From positions 1 to 64,000 of the forward strand of contig CAYOPD010000009.1 in NCBI GenBank assembly GCA_964405735.1: 64,000 nt of DNA, written 5' to 3'. Position numbers and translations under genes: made by a program. Positions 42,394 through 50,424 of this stretch are shown here, one piece after another (position 1 is the stretch's first letter; the number at the start of each line of letters is the position of its first letter). This DNA comes from JADJLQ01 sp964405735 (GTDB lineage: Bacteria > Bacteroidota > Bacteroidia > Chitinophagales > Saprospiraceae). Under the pieces are notes generated by a model that was not told where the DNA came from, searched no databases, and saw only the letters and a program-made list of their open reading frames with translations.

Positions 42394-44163
42394 ATGAAAA
42401 AATGGTCCGGTCTCATCCTTTCCTGTTTATACGCGATAACATCCGTAGCCCAGCAACCTGTAAGACTAACTATCCGGTTTGAGGATCAGGAAGGGGGGCG
42501 TCTGCTGAATTCGATTTATGCTACCAAAGACGAAGCGAAAAAAAGAATTCTGGAGATCGTCGACTCTTTTCATTCGAGGGGATTTCTGGCCTGTCACCAT
42601 CAGATCCTGGCTGAATCCGATACCCTGCTCGAAGTCCTTGTTCATACCGGTTCAGTATATGTATGGGGGAAGGTGGATATGACCGGCATTCCTCTTTCGT
42701 TTTTAATCAACTCAGGCCTGCTCCGGCGCAAGGATGTTGACCAGGACTGGAACCTGGATCAATGCAGGTCGTATATGAAACAATTGGCGGATCATCTTGC
42801 CGGCCTGGGTTATCCCTATGCTGTTGTTTTTTTAGACAGTACGCGATTGGAAGGACAAAGGATCAACGCAAGGATGAACCTGAACACTGGCCCCCGGGTG
42901 ATCCTGGATACCCTGGAATGGGATGAAGGCTTGAAAATTTCAACTTCGCTCCTTCGACGAATCCTCGGAATACAGAGCGGTTCTCCATTTAGCAAAAAAA
43001 AGATTGACCAGGGGGTAAAGGCCCTGACGGATTATTCCTTTATAGAGCAATATGCCGATCCCGATATCACGCTGTCGAGGAACCTGGCCCGGGTAAGGCT
43101 TTATCTTCGGGCTCGCCGTTCAAGCCAGGTGGATGCCCTCATAGGCATACTGCCTGCGTCCGAGCCGGGTGGAAAATTAAAATTCAATGGTAATTTCAGA
43201 GCAGACTTATTGAATCAACTCGGAAGGGGAGAGCGGTTCAGTTTTGATTTTCAGAGCCTTCAGTCAAACAGCCAGGAATTGAGAATCAGGACCGGAGCTC
43301 CGTTTTTATTTCAACTTCCTTTCCATCCCTATTTTCAGTTTAATCTCTACCGGCGCGACTCCCTCTTCCTGGATGTATTTGTCGAACTGGGTGCTGTTCT
43401 ACCGGTTGGAAAACAGGGTGAAATCCGTTTATTCCTTGGCCAGAAATCCTCCTCTTTATTGACACCCGACCTGCAACAAATCCTCACCAGCCGGAGTCTG
43501 CCGGATGCCCTGGATCTGCGGCTGAATCACCTTGGTGCAGGTCTGCGGTTCAGGCGCCTGGATGCTGAAAGGAATCCAAGAAGAGGGTATTCCATCAATC
43601 TTTATGCTCATGGGGCAAGCCGGAAAATCATCTCCAATGTGTCCATCACCAGCCTGAAGGATCCTGTGGATTCCAGTTTTTCATTTGCGGGCTTGTATGA
43701 CCAGGTTAAAAAAAATGGGTATTCCTTTGATGTACAGGCGGAGGTGGAAAAATATACGGCCCTTGGCAAGTATGGTACCTGGCGCACTTGGTTGCGAAGC
43801 GCCAACCGGCAGGCTTCCAGTCCCCTTCAGTTCAATGAGAGATGGAGGCTGGGTGGTTTCAAATTGCTCAGGGGTTTCGATGAAGAATCGATTTTTGCCA
43901 GTGCCTATCATCTGTGGACCAATGAAGCCCGGCTCCTTACCGGGGAATGGTCTTATATCCAGGTATTTTCCGACCTGGCCTTGGTCAACCAATTTTCCGG
44001 GGATCAGTTTCGGTATGCCACTTTCTGGGGCCTTGGTGCGGGTTTGACCTTCAATACTTCTCTTGGAAATTTATCGGTGTCTGTTGCTGCGGGGAGGCGT
44101 TATCCCGATGCCTTTGACCTGCGTGGGATCAAATTGCATATCGGGTACCTTACGGTTTTTTGA
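42394..44163 (+). CDS. TamA/BamA-like outer membrane assembly protein
   Basis: A 589-residue Omp85-superfamily protein. A signal peptide (MKKWSGLILSCLYAITSVAQQ) is followed by POTRA-like regions (about 25-220, VRLTIRFEDQEGG, VYVWGKVDMTG, INARMNLNTGPRVILDTLEW), then the barrel with the family motif GGFKLLRGFDEE (the V/L-R-G-F/Y loop that seals the barrel) and the final strand IKLHIGYLTVF. It may insert particular outer membrane proteins or lipoproteins. BamA itself is usually about 850 residues in this phylum, so this is a shorter paralog. The ATG at 42394 is used because the longer frame begins inside hemW. Confidence 0.85.
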   Translation: MKKWSGLILSCLYAITSVAQQPVRLTIRFEDQEGGRLLNSIYATKDEAKKRILEIVDSFHSRGFLACHHQILAESDTLLEVLVHTGSVYVWGKVDMTGIPLSFLINSGLLRRKDVDQDWNLDQCRSYMKQLADHLAGLGYPYAVVFLDSTRLEGQRINARMNLNTGPRVILDTLEWDEGLKISTSLLRRILGIQSGSPFSKKKIDQGVKALTDYSFIEQYADPDITLSRNLARVRLYLRARRSSQVDALIGILPASEPGGKLKFNGNFRADLLNQLGRGERFSFDFQSLQSNSQELRIRTGAPFLFQLPFHPYFQFNLYRRDSLFLDVFVELGAVLPVGKQGEIRLFLGQKSSSLLTPDLQQILTSRSLPDALDLRLNHLGAGLRFRRLDAERNPRRGYSINLYAHGASRKIISNVSITSLKDPVDSSFSFAGLYDQVKKNGYSFDVQAEVEKYTALGKYGTWRTWLRSANRQASSPLQFNERWRLGGFKLLRGFDEESIFASAYHLWTNEARLLTGEWSYIQVFSDLALVNQFSGDQFRYATFWGLGAGLTFNTSLGNLSVSVAAGRRYPDAFDLRGIKLHIGYLTVF

Positions 44164-44203
44164 TTCCAGGGGAGTCCAGGAAAAGACATCAGAAAGAGCG
44201 CTC

Positions 44204-44315
44204 ATGGAGATCGCGGAGAACACGGGGTATTTTCCCGATTTCAGTCAAACGGCAATCCTTATTCCTTGGTTTTTTGAATCTACTCCGTGTACCCGGTGGG
44301 CTCCGTGCGATGCTG
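44204..44315. repeat. Weak inverted CTCCGTG-type repeat in an intergenic gap
   Basis: The 172-bp gap between the TamA-like gene and the O-methyltransferase gene holds TGGAGATCGCGGAGAACACGG (from 44205) and, inverted, CTCCGTGTACCCGGTGGGCTC near 44282-44307. The arms match imperfectly. Similar Cys-free GC-rich repeats are common in draft genomes; its role is unknown. Confidence 0.25.
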
Positions 44316-44335
44316 TTGGCGATATAAGAGTGGGC

Positions 44336-44974
44336 CTACACCTCCTTCTTCTGTATTATTGTAATGCCGTCCCTGAGCGGCAGGATCATCGCCTTCACAC
44401 GGGCATCGTTTTTTATTTTTTCATTAAATGCCTGGATGGCCCTGGTTTCTTTATCGGGCTGTGCATCCACAACCTTCCCAAACCAGAGGACATTGTCCAC
44501 CAGGATGGATCCATCAGGACCAAGCAGGGGCAAAACTCTTTCGTATAGTTCTTCATTAAATTGTTTGTTGGCATCGATCCACACCAGGTCAAAGAATCCA
44601 GGTAAGGTGGATAGCCTGGAACGGGCATCCCCAATGATCAGGTCCAGTTTATGGCTTTTGCCAGCCAGATGAAAATATTTTCGAATGACGGCCTCATATT
44701 CTTCATTCACTTCGATGCAGGTGATCCGGCCCTGATCGGGAAGTCCCTGGGCGAGACAAAGCGCAGAATATCCTGTAAAGCTGCCGATCTCGAGTATACG
44801 ATGCGGTTTCAGCCATTTACTCAGTTGGATTAAAAACCTGCCCATTACGGGACCACAGGACATAAACGGGTTGACCGTGGAAAGTCCGGTTTCCCTTTCC
44901 AGCTGGTTGAGATATTCCGGCAGGTCGTGGCTGTACCGGTTGCAATAATCCAGGATGCGTTCATCCGGCCACAT
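44336..44974 (-). CDS. O-methyltransferase (class I SAM, COMT-like)
   Basis: The 212-residue protein has the small-molecule O-methyltransferase layout: STVNPFMSCGPVMGRFLIQLSK, the SAM loop LEIGSFTGYSALCLAQGLP, CIEVNEEYEAVIRKYF, LIIGDAR, the metal-binding FDLVWIDANKQ and VDNVLWFGKV. The substrate is unknown; such enzymes act on catechol-type acceptors. The ATG at 44974 is chosen; a TTG further upstream is in frame but lies well inside the EamA gene. It overlaps the end of the EamA gene by 14 bp, so they form an operon. Confidence 0.85.
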   Translation of the reverse strand: MWPDERILDYCNRYSHDLPEYLNQLERETGLSTVNPFMSCGPVMGRFLIQLSKWLKPHRILEIGSFTGYSALCLAQGLPDQGRITCIEVNEEYEAVIRKYFHLAGKSHKLDLIIGDARSRLSTLPGFFDLVWIDANKQFNEELYERVLPLLGPDGSILVDNVLWFGKVVDAQPDKETRAIQAFNEKIKNDARVKAMILPLRDGITIIQKKEV

Positions 44975-45851
44975 GGGACAATCTTTTTTGCAGGTAAGGG
45001 TAGCTAAGGACAGCAATCAGTATAAAAGCGGCGCCGGTATAAAATCCGGCATTCAGTGATTTATTTTCTTTCAATAGGACAATGGCCAGCAGGATGCCAT
45101 AAACCGGTTCGAGATTGATGACCAGGTTGAGGGCAAAAGCCGAGACATGGTGCAGGGCAAACAGCGACATCGCATGGGCAATGGTGGTGCACAATACACC
45201 CAGGATCAAAAGATGGGCCCAATCCGTTTTGGCCGGCCACCAGGAGATGGGTCCGGCGGCGATCTGGTAAAACCAGAGAAGGAGGCTGAGGGTGATCAGT
45301 GCGCTGGTCATCTCCATCCAGGAAATATTCCAAACGCTGGCCCTGGTGATGTATTTTTTATTAAGGCTCGAAAATACGGCGGCCAGGAAAGCGGAGAGGA
45401 GGCCGGCCAGCACTCCTCCATATCTTGAAGAATCGATGTTTTGAACGACCAGGGCCATGCCGGGGACAATTAAAAAAGCAATAAAAAAATCAAACCGGTT
45501 AAACGGTTTTTTAGTCAGAAAGGGCTCGATGAGGCTGAGAAAAAAACAGGTTGTTGCCATGCAGACGAGACATACGGACGCTCCTGCCAGTTTTACCGAA
45601 GCAAAAAAACTCACCCAGTGCACAGCGATGATGGCGCCAATACCTGAAAATCGCAGGATTTGTTTCAAAGGCAGCACAGTAAGAAATTTTAATCCACGGG
45701 TAAAAAAAAGCAGGCTGACGCTCGCGATCAGCACGCGCCACCATACCAGGCTGAGGGCAGGCAGGCTGATCAGTGCCCCGAGAATCGCCGTAAAACCAAA
45801 TAACAATACGGCCAAGTGAAGCAGGATATAGGAGCGGACCAATGGTGACAT
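44961..45851 (-). CDS. EamA-family (DMT superfamily) transporter
   Basis: A 296-residue membrane protein with about ten hydrophobic helices in two EamA halves; the first begins YILLHLAVLLFGFTAILGALI, the second near GGVLAGLLSAFLAAVFSSLNKKY. The second half ends with ALNLVINLEPVYGILLAIVLLKE, a common DMT signature. Family members move small organic solutes such as amino acids or nucleosides, but the substrate cannot be told here. It overlaps the O-methyltransferase gene downstream. Confidence 0.9.
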   Translation of the reverse strand: MSPLVRSYILLHLAVLLFGFTAILGALISLPALSLVWWRVLIASVSLLFFTRGLKFLTVLPLKQILRFSGIGAIIAVHWVSFFASVKLAGASVCLVCMATTCFFLSLIEPFLTKKPFNRFDFFIAFLIVPGMALVVQNIDSSRYGGVLAGLLSAFLAAVFSSLNKKYITRASVWNISWMEMTSALITLSLLLWFYQIAAGPISWWPAKTDWAHLLILGVLCTTIAHAMSLFALHHVSAFALNLVINLEPVYGILLAIVLLKENKSLNAGFYTGAAFILIAVLSYPYLQKRLSHVAG

Positions 45852-45931
45852 GTATACCGGAACAAGATGAGGCGACTAAATATATGCTTTTGTACAAGAT
45901 GTTAATTAAGAGCGGTTGAATTATATTTTTC

Positions 45932-45939
45932 TAAATTTG
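45932..45939 (+). promoter_or_regulatory. -7 promoter element of the peroxiredoxin gene
   Basis: TAAATTTG lies 19 bases before the ATG at 45959. A TTG at 45916-45918 is only 13 bases upstream. It should start the peroxiredoxin-clpS-aat run. Confidence 0.55.
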
Positions 45940-45958
45940 CAGCTTACTTGCCAAGCAT

Positions 45959-46423
45959 ATGAATATCGGTTCGATCGCACCTCATATCGCCTTATACAAT
46001 ACCGAACGCAAAAAGATAGATTTAAATGATTACCAGGGTAAAAAGATCGTTTTGTTCTTTTTCCCTGCGGCCTGGACCGGCACCTGTACGGCCGAAATGT
46101 GCTCGGTCAGGGATGATTATTCTTATTATGAAGGGCTCCGGGCGGAAGTGTTCGGGATATCGGTGGATTCGCCCTTTGCTTTGAAAAAATTTAAAGAAGA
46201 CCAACAGATCGGTTTTGAACTTTTAAGCGATTTCAACAAAGAAGTGATCCGGGCTTATGACGTCTATCGTCAGGTTTTCGTCTGTGAAATGCATGGGGTG
46301 GCTGAACGCTCCGTTTTTATCATTGGCTCCGATGGAACCATTCAATATCGTGAAGTGTTAGAAAATCCTGGCAACCTGCCTGATTTTGCCGCGCTGAAAC
46401 GGGCATTGGAAACTATAAATTAA
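45959..46423 (+). CDS. Peroxiredoxin (AhpC/TSA family)
   Basis: The 154-residue thiol peroxidase reduces peroxides. It has the thioredoxin-like core IVLFFFPAAWTGTCTAEMCSVRDDY with the peroxidatic Cys in GTCTAEMC and a second Cys four residues on, FGISVDSPFALKKF, FELLSDFNKEVIRAYDV and VAERSVFIIGSDGTI with the conserved Arg. Length and motif fit the AhpE/BCP-like groups rather than AhpC. Whether the nearby Cys acts as resolving Cys is not clear. clpS follows by 19 bp. Confidence 0.9.
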   Translation: MNIGSIAPHIALYNTERKKIDLNDYQGKKIVLFFFPAAWTGTCTAEMCSVRDDYSYYEGLRAEVFGISVDSPFALKKFKEDQQIGFELLSDFNKEVIRAYDVYRQVFVCEMHGVAERSVFIIGSDGTIQYREVLENPGNLPDFAALKRALETIN

Positions 46424-46442
46424 ATTACTCAACTAAGGTCAA

Positions 46443-46751
46443 ATGGATAATTTCTCAAAAACGAAATGGGACGAGGATGTCCTGGTGGACGAAGGCGAGG
46501 TAGATCTCGATGATCCCGCCCTCCTGGTGGTTTACAACGATGATGTCAACACCTTTGACTGGGTGATCCAATGCCTTATGGAAGTATGCAACCACACTTT
46601 CGAACAATCAGAACAATTGTCCCTGCTCATCCACTTCAAGGGCAAAGCCACGGTCAAGACCGCCCCCTTCGACGATCTGCGGCCAATGAAGGATGCCCTG
46701 GTGGAAAGAGGCCTGTCTGCCGTGATCGAAGGTGTGAAACAAACCCATTGA
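46443..46751 (+). CDS. clpS: ATP-dependent Clp protease adaptor ClpS
   Basis: ClpS binds N-degron residues (Leu, Phe, Tyr, Trp) and hands the substrates to ClpAP-type proteases. The 102-residue protein has a short N-terminal tail then the ClpS core: LLVVYNDDVNTFDWVIQCLMEVC with the substrate-pocket Asn-Asp-Asp, LLIHFKGKATVK and a final helix region with VERGLSAVI. The usual His of the VHxxG element is replaced by IHFKG, with His retained. The next gene, 9 bp downstream, is aat, which creates N-degrons. Confidence 0.93.
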   Translation: MDNFSKTKWDEDVLVDEGEVDLDDPALLVVYNDDVNTFDWVIQCLMEVCNHTFEQSEQLSLLIHFKGKATVKTAPFDDLRPMKDALVERGLSAVIEGVKQTH

Positions 46752-46760
46752 ATGGCCTGA

Positions 46761-47507
46761 ATGCAGGAAGGCGCTGCACCGAGGTTTATTCCGGATTCCG
46801 GCAAGACCATTGATTTTTGTTCATACCCGGTCGCCTCGATTTCCGGGCAGGATGGCCTGGTGGCCGTGGGAGCCAATTTTTTACCGGGCACTTTGCTGAG
46901 TGCCTACCGTTGCGGCGTATTCCCGTGGTTTATTTACAAAGGTTACGCTTACTGGTATTGCCCGGATCCCAGATTGGTTTTATTTCCGGTGGACATCCAT
47001 GTTTCAAAAAGCATGCATCAGGTCTTTGGGCGGAAGCCGTTTGAGGTCACCTGCGACCAGGCCTTTACCGGTGTCATAAGTGCCTGCGCTTCCGTCCGGC
47101 GCAAGAATGAAGATTCAACCTGGATCGACGATGAATATATCGAAGCCTATGTCCGGCTGCATCAGCAGGGTCATGCCCATTCCTTTGAATGCTGGCAGCA
47201 TGGGCGACTGGTTGGTGGCCTTTACGGGCTGGGCATGGGGAGAATATTCTTCGGTGAATCCATGTTCAGCCTGGAAAAAAATGCCTCTAAAACAGCATTT
47301 ATTCTGGCTGTAAAATTTTTGGAAAAATCAGGCTTTAAAATGATCGATTGCCAGGTGCCTTCCGCACACCTTCAAAGCCTTGGTGCCATTCCGATGAGCA
47401 AAATGGAATATCTTTTAAAATTGGAGTCCCTGGTTACACCTGGCCCCCTGGATGGTTTCTCCTGGGAAGGCTTATTCAAACAGTTCATGCAGAATGAGAT
47501 GGTCTGA
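46761..47507 (+). CDS. aat: Leucyl/phenylalanyl-tRNA--protein transferase
   Basis: Aat transfers Leu or Phe from tRNA to proteins with N-terminal Lys or Arg, creating N-degrons for ClpS. The 248-residue protein has DGLVAVGANFLPGTLLSAYRCGVFPWF (the family's YRxGxFPW), YWYCPDPRLVLFP, WIDDEYIEAYVRLHQQGHAHSFECW and MGRIFFGESMFS. Length is normal. Its position just after clpS gives a compact N-degron operon. Its end overlaps the FkbM-type gene start. Confidence 0.96.
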   Translation: MQEGAAPRFIPDSGKTIDFCSYPVASISGQDGLVAVGANFLPGTLLSAYRCGVFPWFIYKGYAYWYCPDPRLVLFPVDIHVSKSMHQVFGRKPFEVTCDQAFTGVISACASVRRKNEDSTWIDDEYIEAYVRLHQQGHAHSFECWQHGRLVGGLYGLGMGRIFFGESMFSLEKNASKTAFILAVKFLEKSGFKMIDCQVPSAHLQSLGAIPMSKMEYLLKLESLVTPGPLDGFSWEGLFKQFMQNEMV

Positions 47508-48237
47508 AAAATACGGGCTGATGAGATCCTGGCTGATGTATTATGCCAAACCTTTTAACCGCCGGAGGCTGAGCCGCTTTTACAGGCAATTTTTAAAGCC
47601 CGGGGAGCTCGTGTTCGATATCGGGGCCCACCTGGGTAACCGCAGCCAGGCTTTTCTTGACCTGGGCACCTGGGTAGTGGCGGCGGAACCACAGCCATTG
47701 TGTGTAAAATACCTGGTTGAACGATTTGGACATCAAAATCGGTTTGAATTACTTCCCTATGCCATCGGCCGCGAAGAAGGAATCATTGATTTCCACATCA
47801 GCCGCAAGAGCCCGACCCTCTCCACAGCCAGCAGCCCGGACTGGAAAAACCAGATCAATCTTTATAGCCGGATAAAAGCCACCTGGGATGAGATCATACA
47901 GGTCAGACAACATACCCTGGACCAGTTGATCGAATGGCATGGCCTTCCCCGTTTTTGTAAGATCGATGCCGAAGGATTTGAATGGGAGATTATTCAGGGT
48001 TTGAATCAGGGTATACCCGCTCTTTCCATAGAATTTCTCGCCTTCGATACGGCCAGGATCATTCGTTGTATCGATAAACTGAGTACACTGGAAAATTACC
48101 GGTTGAATTTTTCACCCGGGGAAAGCCAGCGTTGGTTGTGGAAAACCTGGCAACGACCCGAAGCGGTTATTGATATCCTGATGCATGAAGGATTGCCAAA
48201 GAGGTTTGGAGATTTGTATTTCCGGGTCTATCATTGA
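47494..48237 (+). CDS. FkbM-family methyltransferase
   Basis: The 247-residue protein has FkbM-type SAM methyltransferase motifs: FYRQFLKPGELVFDIGAHLGNRSQAFLDLG, VVAAEPQPLCVKYLVERF, IDFHISRKSPTLST, TLDQLIEWHGLPRFCKIDAEGFEWEIIQG. The family O-methylates diverse acceptors, often sugars or antibiotics; the acceptor here is unknown. ATG at 47494 overlaps aat by 14 bp; the next ATG (47521) would be 13 bp after the aat stop and is also possible. The 3' end overlaps the convergent lipoprotein gene by 7 bp. Confidence 0.82.
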   Translation: MRWSEKYGLMRSWLMYYAKPFNRRRLSRFYRQFLKPGELVFDIGAHLGNRSQAFLDLGTWVVAAEPQPLCVKYLVERFGHQNRFELLPYAIGREEGIIDFHISRKSPTLSTASSPDWKNQINLYSRIKATWDEIIQVRQHTLDQLIEWHGLPRFCKIDAEGFEWEIIQGLNQGIPALSIEFLAFDTARIIRCIDKLSTLENYRLNFSPGESQRWLWKTWQRPEAVIDILMHEGLPKRFGDLYFRVYH

Positions 48238-48695
48238 TTCCGTAATTCGACGTCAATCCTTACTGGTTGCCTCAGCGGCGAATAATAAATCAACTGCCAA
48301 TCCTTCCCGGTAAAAGAAAACCGCCTCTCCATGCGGTACCCGGTCATCAAATGAACAATTACTTCGCGGATCAGGGTGGAATCGATGACCTGGAATTGTC
48401 TTTCGAAAGCCGTATCCATTGGATTAAAGGGGTGGTGGAGATGCCAGCTTTCTTTATTCCAGTAATAAGTCTCTCCATAACGCGTGGTGTCCATAGCTTC
48501 AGGCAGGCCTTCCAGGGGGAAAAGAATATGGGACATCTGGAAGAGACTGTCGGTATGGAACTGGGTATAGAAAGCGTTAAAACCAAGCGTGCCGGGTACC
48601 GGTGGAAAAGAGGGTTGCAGGGAGGGGGCCGGTTTGCAGGAAGCCAGGAGAAATATTAAAATCAGAGCCAGGAACCGGTCAAATCCCGGAACCAT
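48231..48695 (-). CDS. Hypothetical lipoprotein (DUF4348-like)
   Basis: A 154-residue lipoprotein with a lipobox LLASC near residue 20, then a small beta-rich body: NAFYTQFHTDSLFQMSHILFPLEG, WHLHHPFNP, GKDWQLIYYSP. The DSLFQ...FPL pattern resembles a Bacteroidota family of unknown function (DUF4348), as far as I can recall. It is translated from within the end of the phosphopantetheinyl transferase gene (17-bp overlap), so the two are probably coupled. No function can be given. Confidence 0.65.
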   Translation of the reverse strand: MVPGFDRFLALILIFLLASCKPAPSLQPSFPPVPGTLGFNAFYTQFHTDSLFQMSHILFPLEGLPEAMDTTRYGETYYWNKESWHLHHPFNPMDTAFERQFQVIDSTLIREVIVHLMTGYRMERRFSFTGKDWQLIYYSPLRQPVRIDVELRNQ

Positions 48696-49302
48696 AGACC
48701 AGGGTATAATCCGGCAATAACTCCAGCCAGCGCATTTCGAAAGGTATTTCCCGTTCATGATTCAATAAACGGCATGAAAATACCTCATTATTGTCCAGGA
48801 TCTCTTCCAGATTGATCCACAAGTCTTTTTTAAAATCAATGCCACCAAGGCCATAAGCTTTGAACATGGCCTCCTTGGCACCCCAGATCCGGTACAGGTA
48901 TCGACGGTACTGGCTTCCCCGGAGCCGTTCCATCTCCCGGGGAAGTAAAAACTTGGCGGCTATCCGTTCTATCCGTGCTAGGTTTTTTTCGATATCCACT
49001 CCGCAGAGGCGGTGCGCAATCAATACAGTCGCCACCTCAAAGGAATGGCTGATGGAGATATACCGCGCATCGTCCCTTAAAAATGGTTTGTTGGATTCGT
49101 TTTTCAGGATCACCTGGGGGCTTTCCATCATCCGGCTGAGGAGGTACCTGGCTGCGAGGGATTGCAACCTTCGCTGCTCCGGGAGTACCGGCAATTGCCG
49201 CTGGTCTTCCTGGAGCTGGTCTACAAAAAAGGATTCCGGCTCTTCGATTTTCCAGACCCCGATGTGGTAAAGGCTGTCTTCGTGATGAAAGATCTGGGGC
49301 AT
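48679..49302 (-). CDS. 4'-phosphopantetheinyl transferase superfamily protein
   Basis: Sfp-type enzymes attach the phosphopantetheine arm of CoA to carrier proteins. The 207-residue protein has the signature residues GVDIE (Mg/CoA site), a His in SISHSFEVAT and the W-x-x-KEA motif as IWGAKEAMFKAYG. Length fits the Sfp/HetI group rather than AcpS. The partner carrier protein is not adjacent; fatty acid or secondary-metabolite ACP is possible. No polyketide or peptide synthetase lies in the window. Confidence 0.88.
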   Translation of the reverse strand: MPQIFHHEDSLYHIGVWKIEEPESFFVDQLQEDQRQLPVLPEQRRLQSLAARYLLSRMMESPQVILKNESNKPFLRDDARYISISHSFEVATVLIAHRLCGVDIEKNLARIERIAAKFLLPREMERLRGSQYRRYLYRIWGAKEAMFKAYGLGGIDFKKDLWINLEEILDNNEVFSCRLLNHEREIPFEMRWLELLPDYTLVYGSGI

Positions 49303-49403
49303 GGCAGGGTAAAATTAGGCAATCCCGCGATCTGGGGACATGCCGCAATTGGAGAGTTAAAGTCCAGGGGTACAAAGAGCGCATCCATCCTAATAGATTC
49401 TCC

Positions 49404-49411
49404 TATTTTTG
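49404..49411 (+). promoter_or_regulatory. -7 promoter element of dcd
   Basis: TATTTTTG lies 13 bases before the dcd ATG, predicting a leader of about nine bases. The T-rich context makes a chance match somewhat more likely. Confidence 0.45.
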
Positions 49412-49424
49412 TTGCCTTTTAATT

Positions 49425-49961
49425 ATGATCCTCTCTGACCTTAAAATCCTGGAAGCCATCGATAATGGATTGATTTTGATAGATCCCTTCCGCAGGGAAT
49501 GCCTGGGGACCAACAGTTACGATGTGCACCTGGGAAGGTATATCTCGGTTTATGTTGATGCCGAACTCGACGCGCGTCGTCACCACCGGATCGAAGAAAT
49601 GGAAATCGGCCCCGGAGGATTCCTGATGCAACCGGGCAGGCTTTATCTCGGGGTTACCGAAGAATATACCGAGACCCACCATACCGTTCCTTTCCTGGAA
49701 GGCAAATCCAGCATCGGCCGGCTCGGGATCGATATCCACGCCACCGCGGGCAAGGGAGATGTGGGCTTTTGCAATTATTGGACCCTGGAATTGTCCTGTG
49801 TTCAACCGGTCCGGATCTATGCAGGAATGCCCATTGGTCAATTGATATATTTTGCCGTGCAGGGCGATATTGACCGGCCTTATGATAAAAAAATCGATGC
49901 CAAATACAACACGCGCAACCCCAAACCGGTCGAGTCCATGATGTGGAAGAATAAATTTTAA
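49425..49961 (+). CDS. dcd: dCTP deaminase
   Basis: Dcd deaminates dCTP to dUTP for thymidylate synthesis. The 178-residue protein has LGTNSYDVHLG, the nucleotide-binding FLEGKSSIGRLGIDIHATAGKGDVGF with KSS and Arg, the catalytic Glu in YWTLELS, and PIGQLIYFAVQG. It stands alone in plus orientation between the divergent phosphopantetheinyl transferase gene and the second assembly gap. A fused dUTPase (bifunctional Dcd) is an alternative. Confidence 0.93.
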   Translation: MILSDLKILEAIDNGLILIDPFRRECLGTNSYDVHLGRYISVYVDAELDARRHHRIEEMEIGPGGFLMQPGRLYLGVTEEYTETHHTVPFLEGKSSIGRLGIDIHATAGKGDVGFCNYWTLELSCVQPVRIYAGMPIGQLIYFAVQGDIDRPYDKKIDAKYNTRNPKPVESMMWKNKF

Positions 49962-49974
49962 AAAGCTGTTTTTT

Positions 49975-50114
49975 ATAGCTGATGGCTGATAGCTNNNNNN
50001 NNNNNNNNNNNNNNNNNNNNNNNNNNNNNNNNNNNNNNNNNNNNNNNNNNNNNNNNNNNNNNNNNNNNNNNNNNNNNNNNNNNNNNNNNNNNNNATAGCT
50101 GATGGCTGATAGCT
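49975..50114. repeat. Heptamer repeat flanking an assembly gap
   Basis: The same 20 bases, ATAGCTGATGGCTGATAGCT, stand at 49975-49994 and at 50095-50114, directly on both sides of the N-run. The period is 7 (TAGCTGA-TGGCTGA-TAGCT). A longer array of this heptad probably fills the gap. Confidence 0.85.
49995..50094. other. Assembly gap (100 Ns)
   Basis: Exactly 100 Ns with identical heptamer sequence at each side. Any apparent open frame across it is an artefact. Confidence 0.97.
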
Positions 50115-50120
50115 CACCCC

Positions 50121-50420
50121 TCACATCATCTCCTGCCAGGCCAGCATTCCGCCAAGCAGATTCCTGACTTTTTTATACCCCGACTGTTCCATCATGTATT
50201 TTGCCATTCCGCTGCGGTTGCCGGACCGGCAATAAACCACAATTTCCATTTCCTGGTCTTCAGTGAGGCTGTCCATGACCAGGGGTAGTTCTCCAAGTGG
50301 GATCAGCCGGCCACCGATATTAAATTCTTCATGTTCATAAGGCTCGCGCACATCGATGAGGACAAAATCATCGCCGCGCTCCAGCTTGGTTTTCAGTTCC
50401 TTTACTTCAATGTCCATCAT
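50121..50420 (-). CDS. Rhodanese-like domain protein
   Basis: A single 99-residue rhodanese domain: FVLIDVREPYEHEEFNIG, IPLGELP, and the active-site loop with the catalytic Cys in VVYCRSGNRSGMAKYM, ending NLLGGMLAWQ. It likely carries persulfide sulfur or acts as a small sulfurtransferase. The CRSGNRS loop fits single-domain GlpE/PspE-type enzymes. It starts 4 bp after the PASTA gene stop in the same direction, suggesting co-transcription, though a functional link is not evident. Confidence 0.92.
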   Translation of the reverse strand: MMDIEVKELKTKLERGDDFVLIDVREPYEHEEFNIGGRLIPLGELPLVMDSLTEDQEMEIVVYCRSGNRSGMAKYMMEQSGYKKVRNLLGGMLAWQEMM

Positions 50421-50424
50421 ACAA

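Noticed and set aside
49419..50124. Open frames running through the N-run near 50 kb
   Set aside because: The Ns translate to unknown residues and the flanks are a heptamer repeat plus the reverse strand of dcd; no real coding signal.
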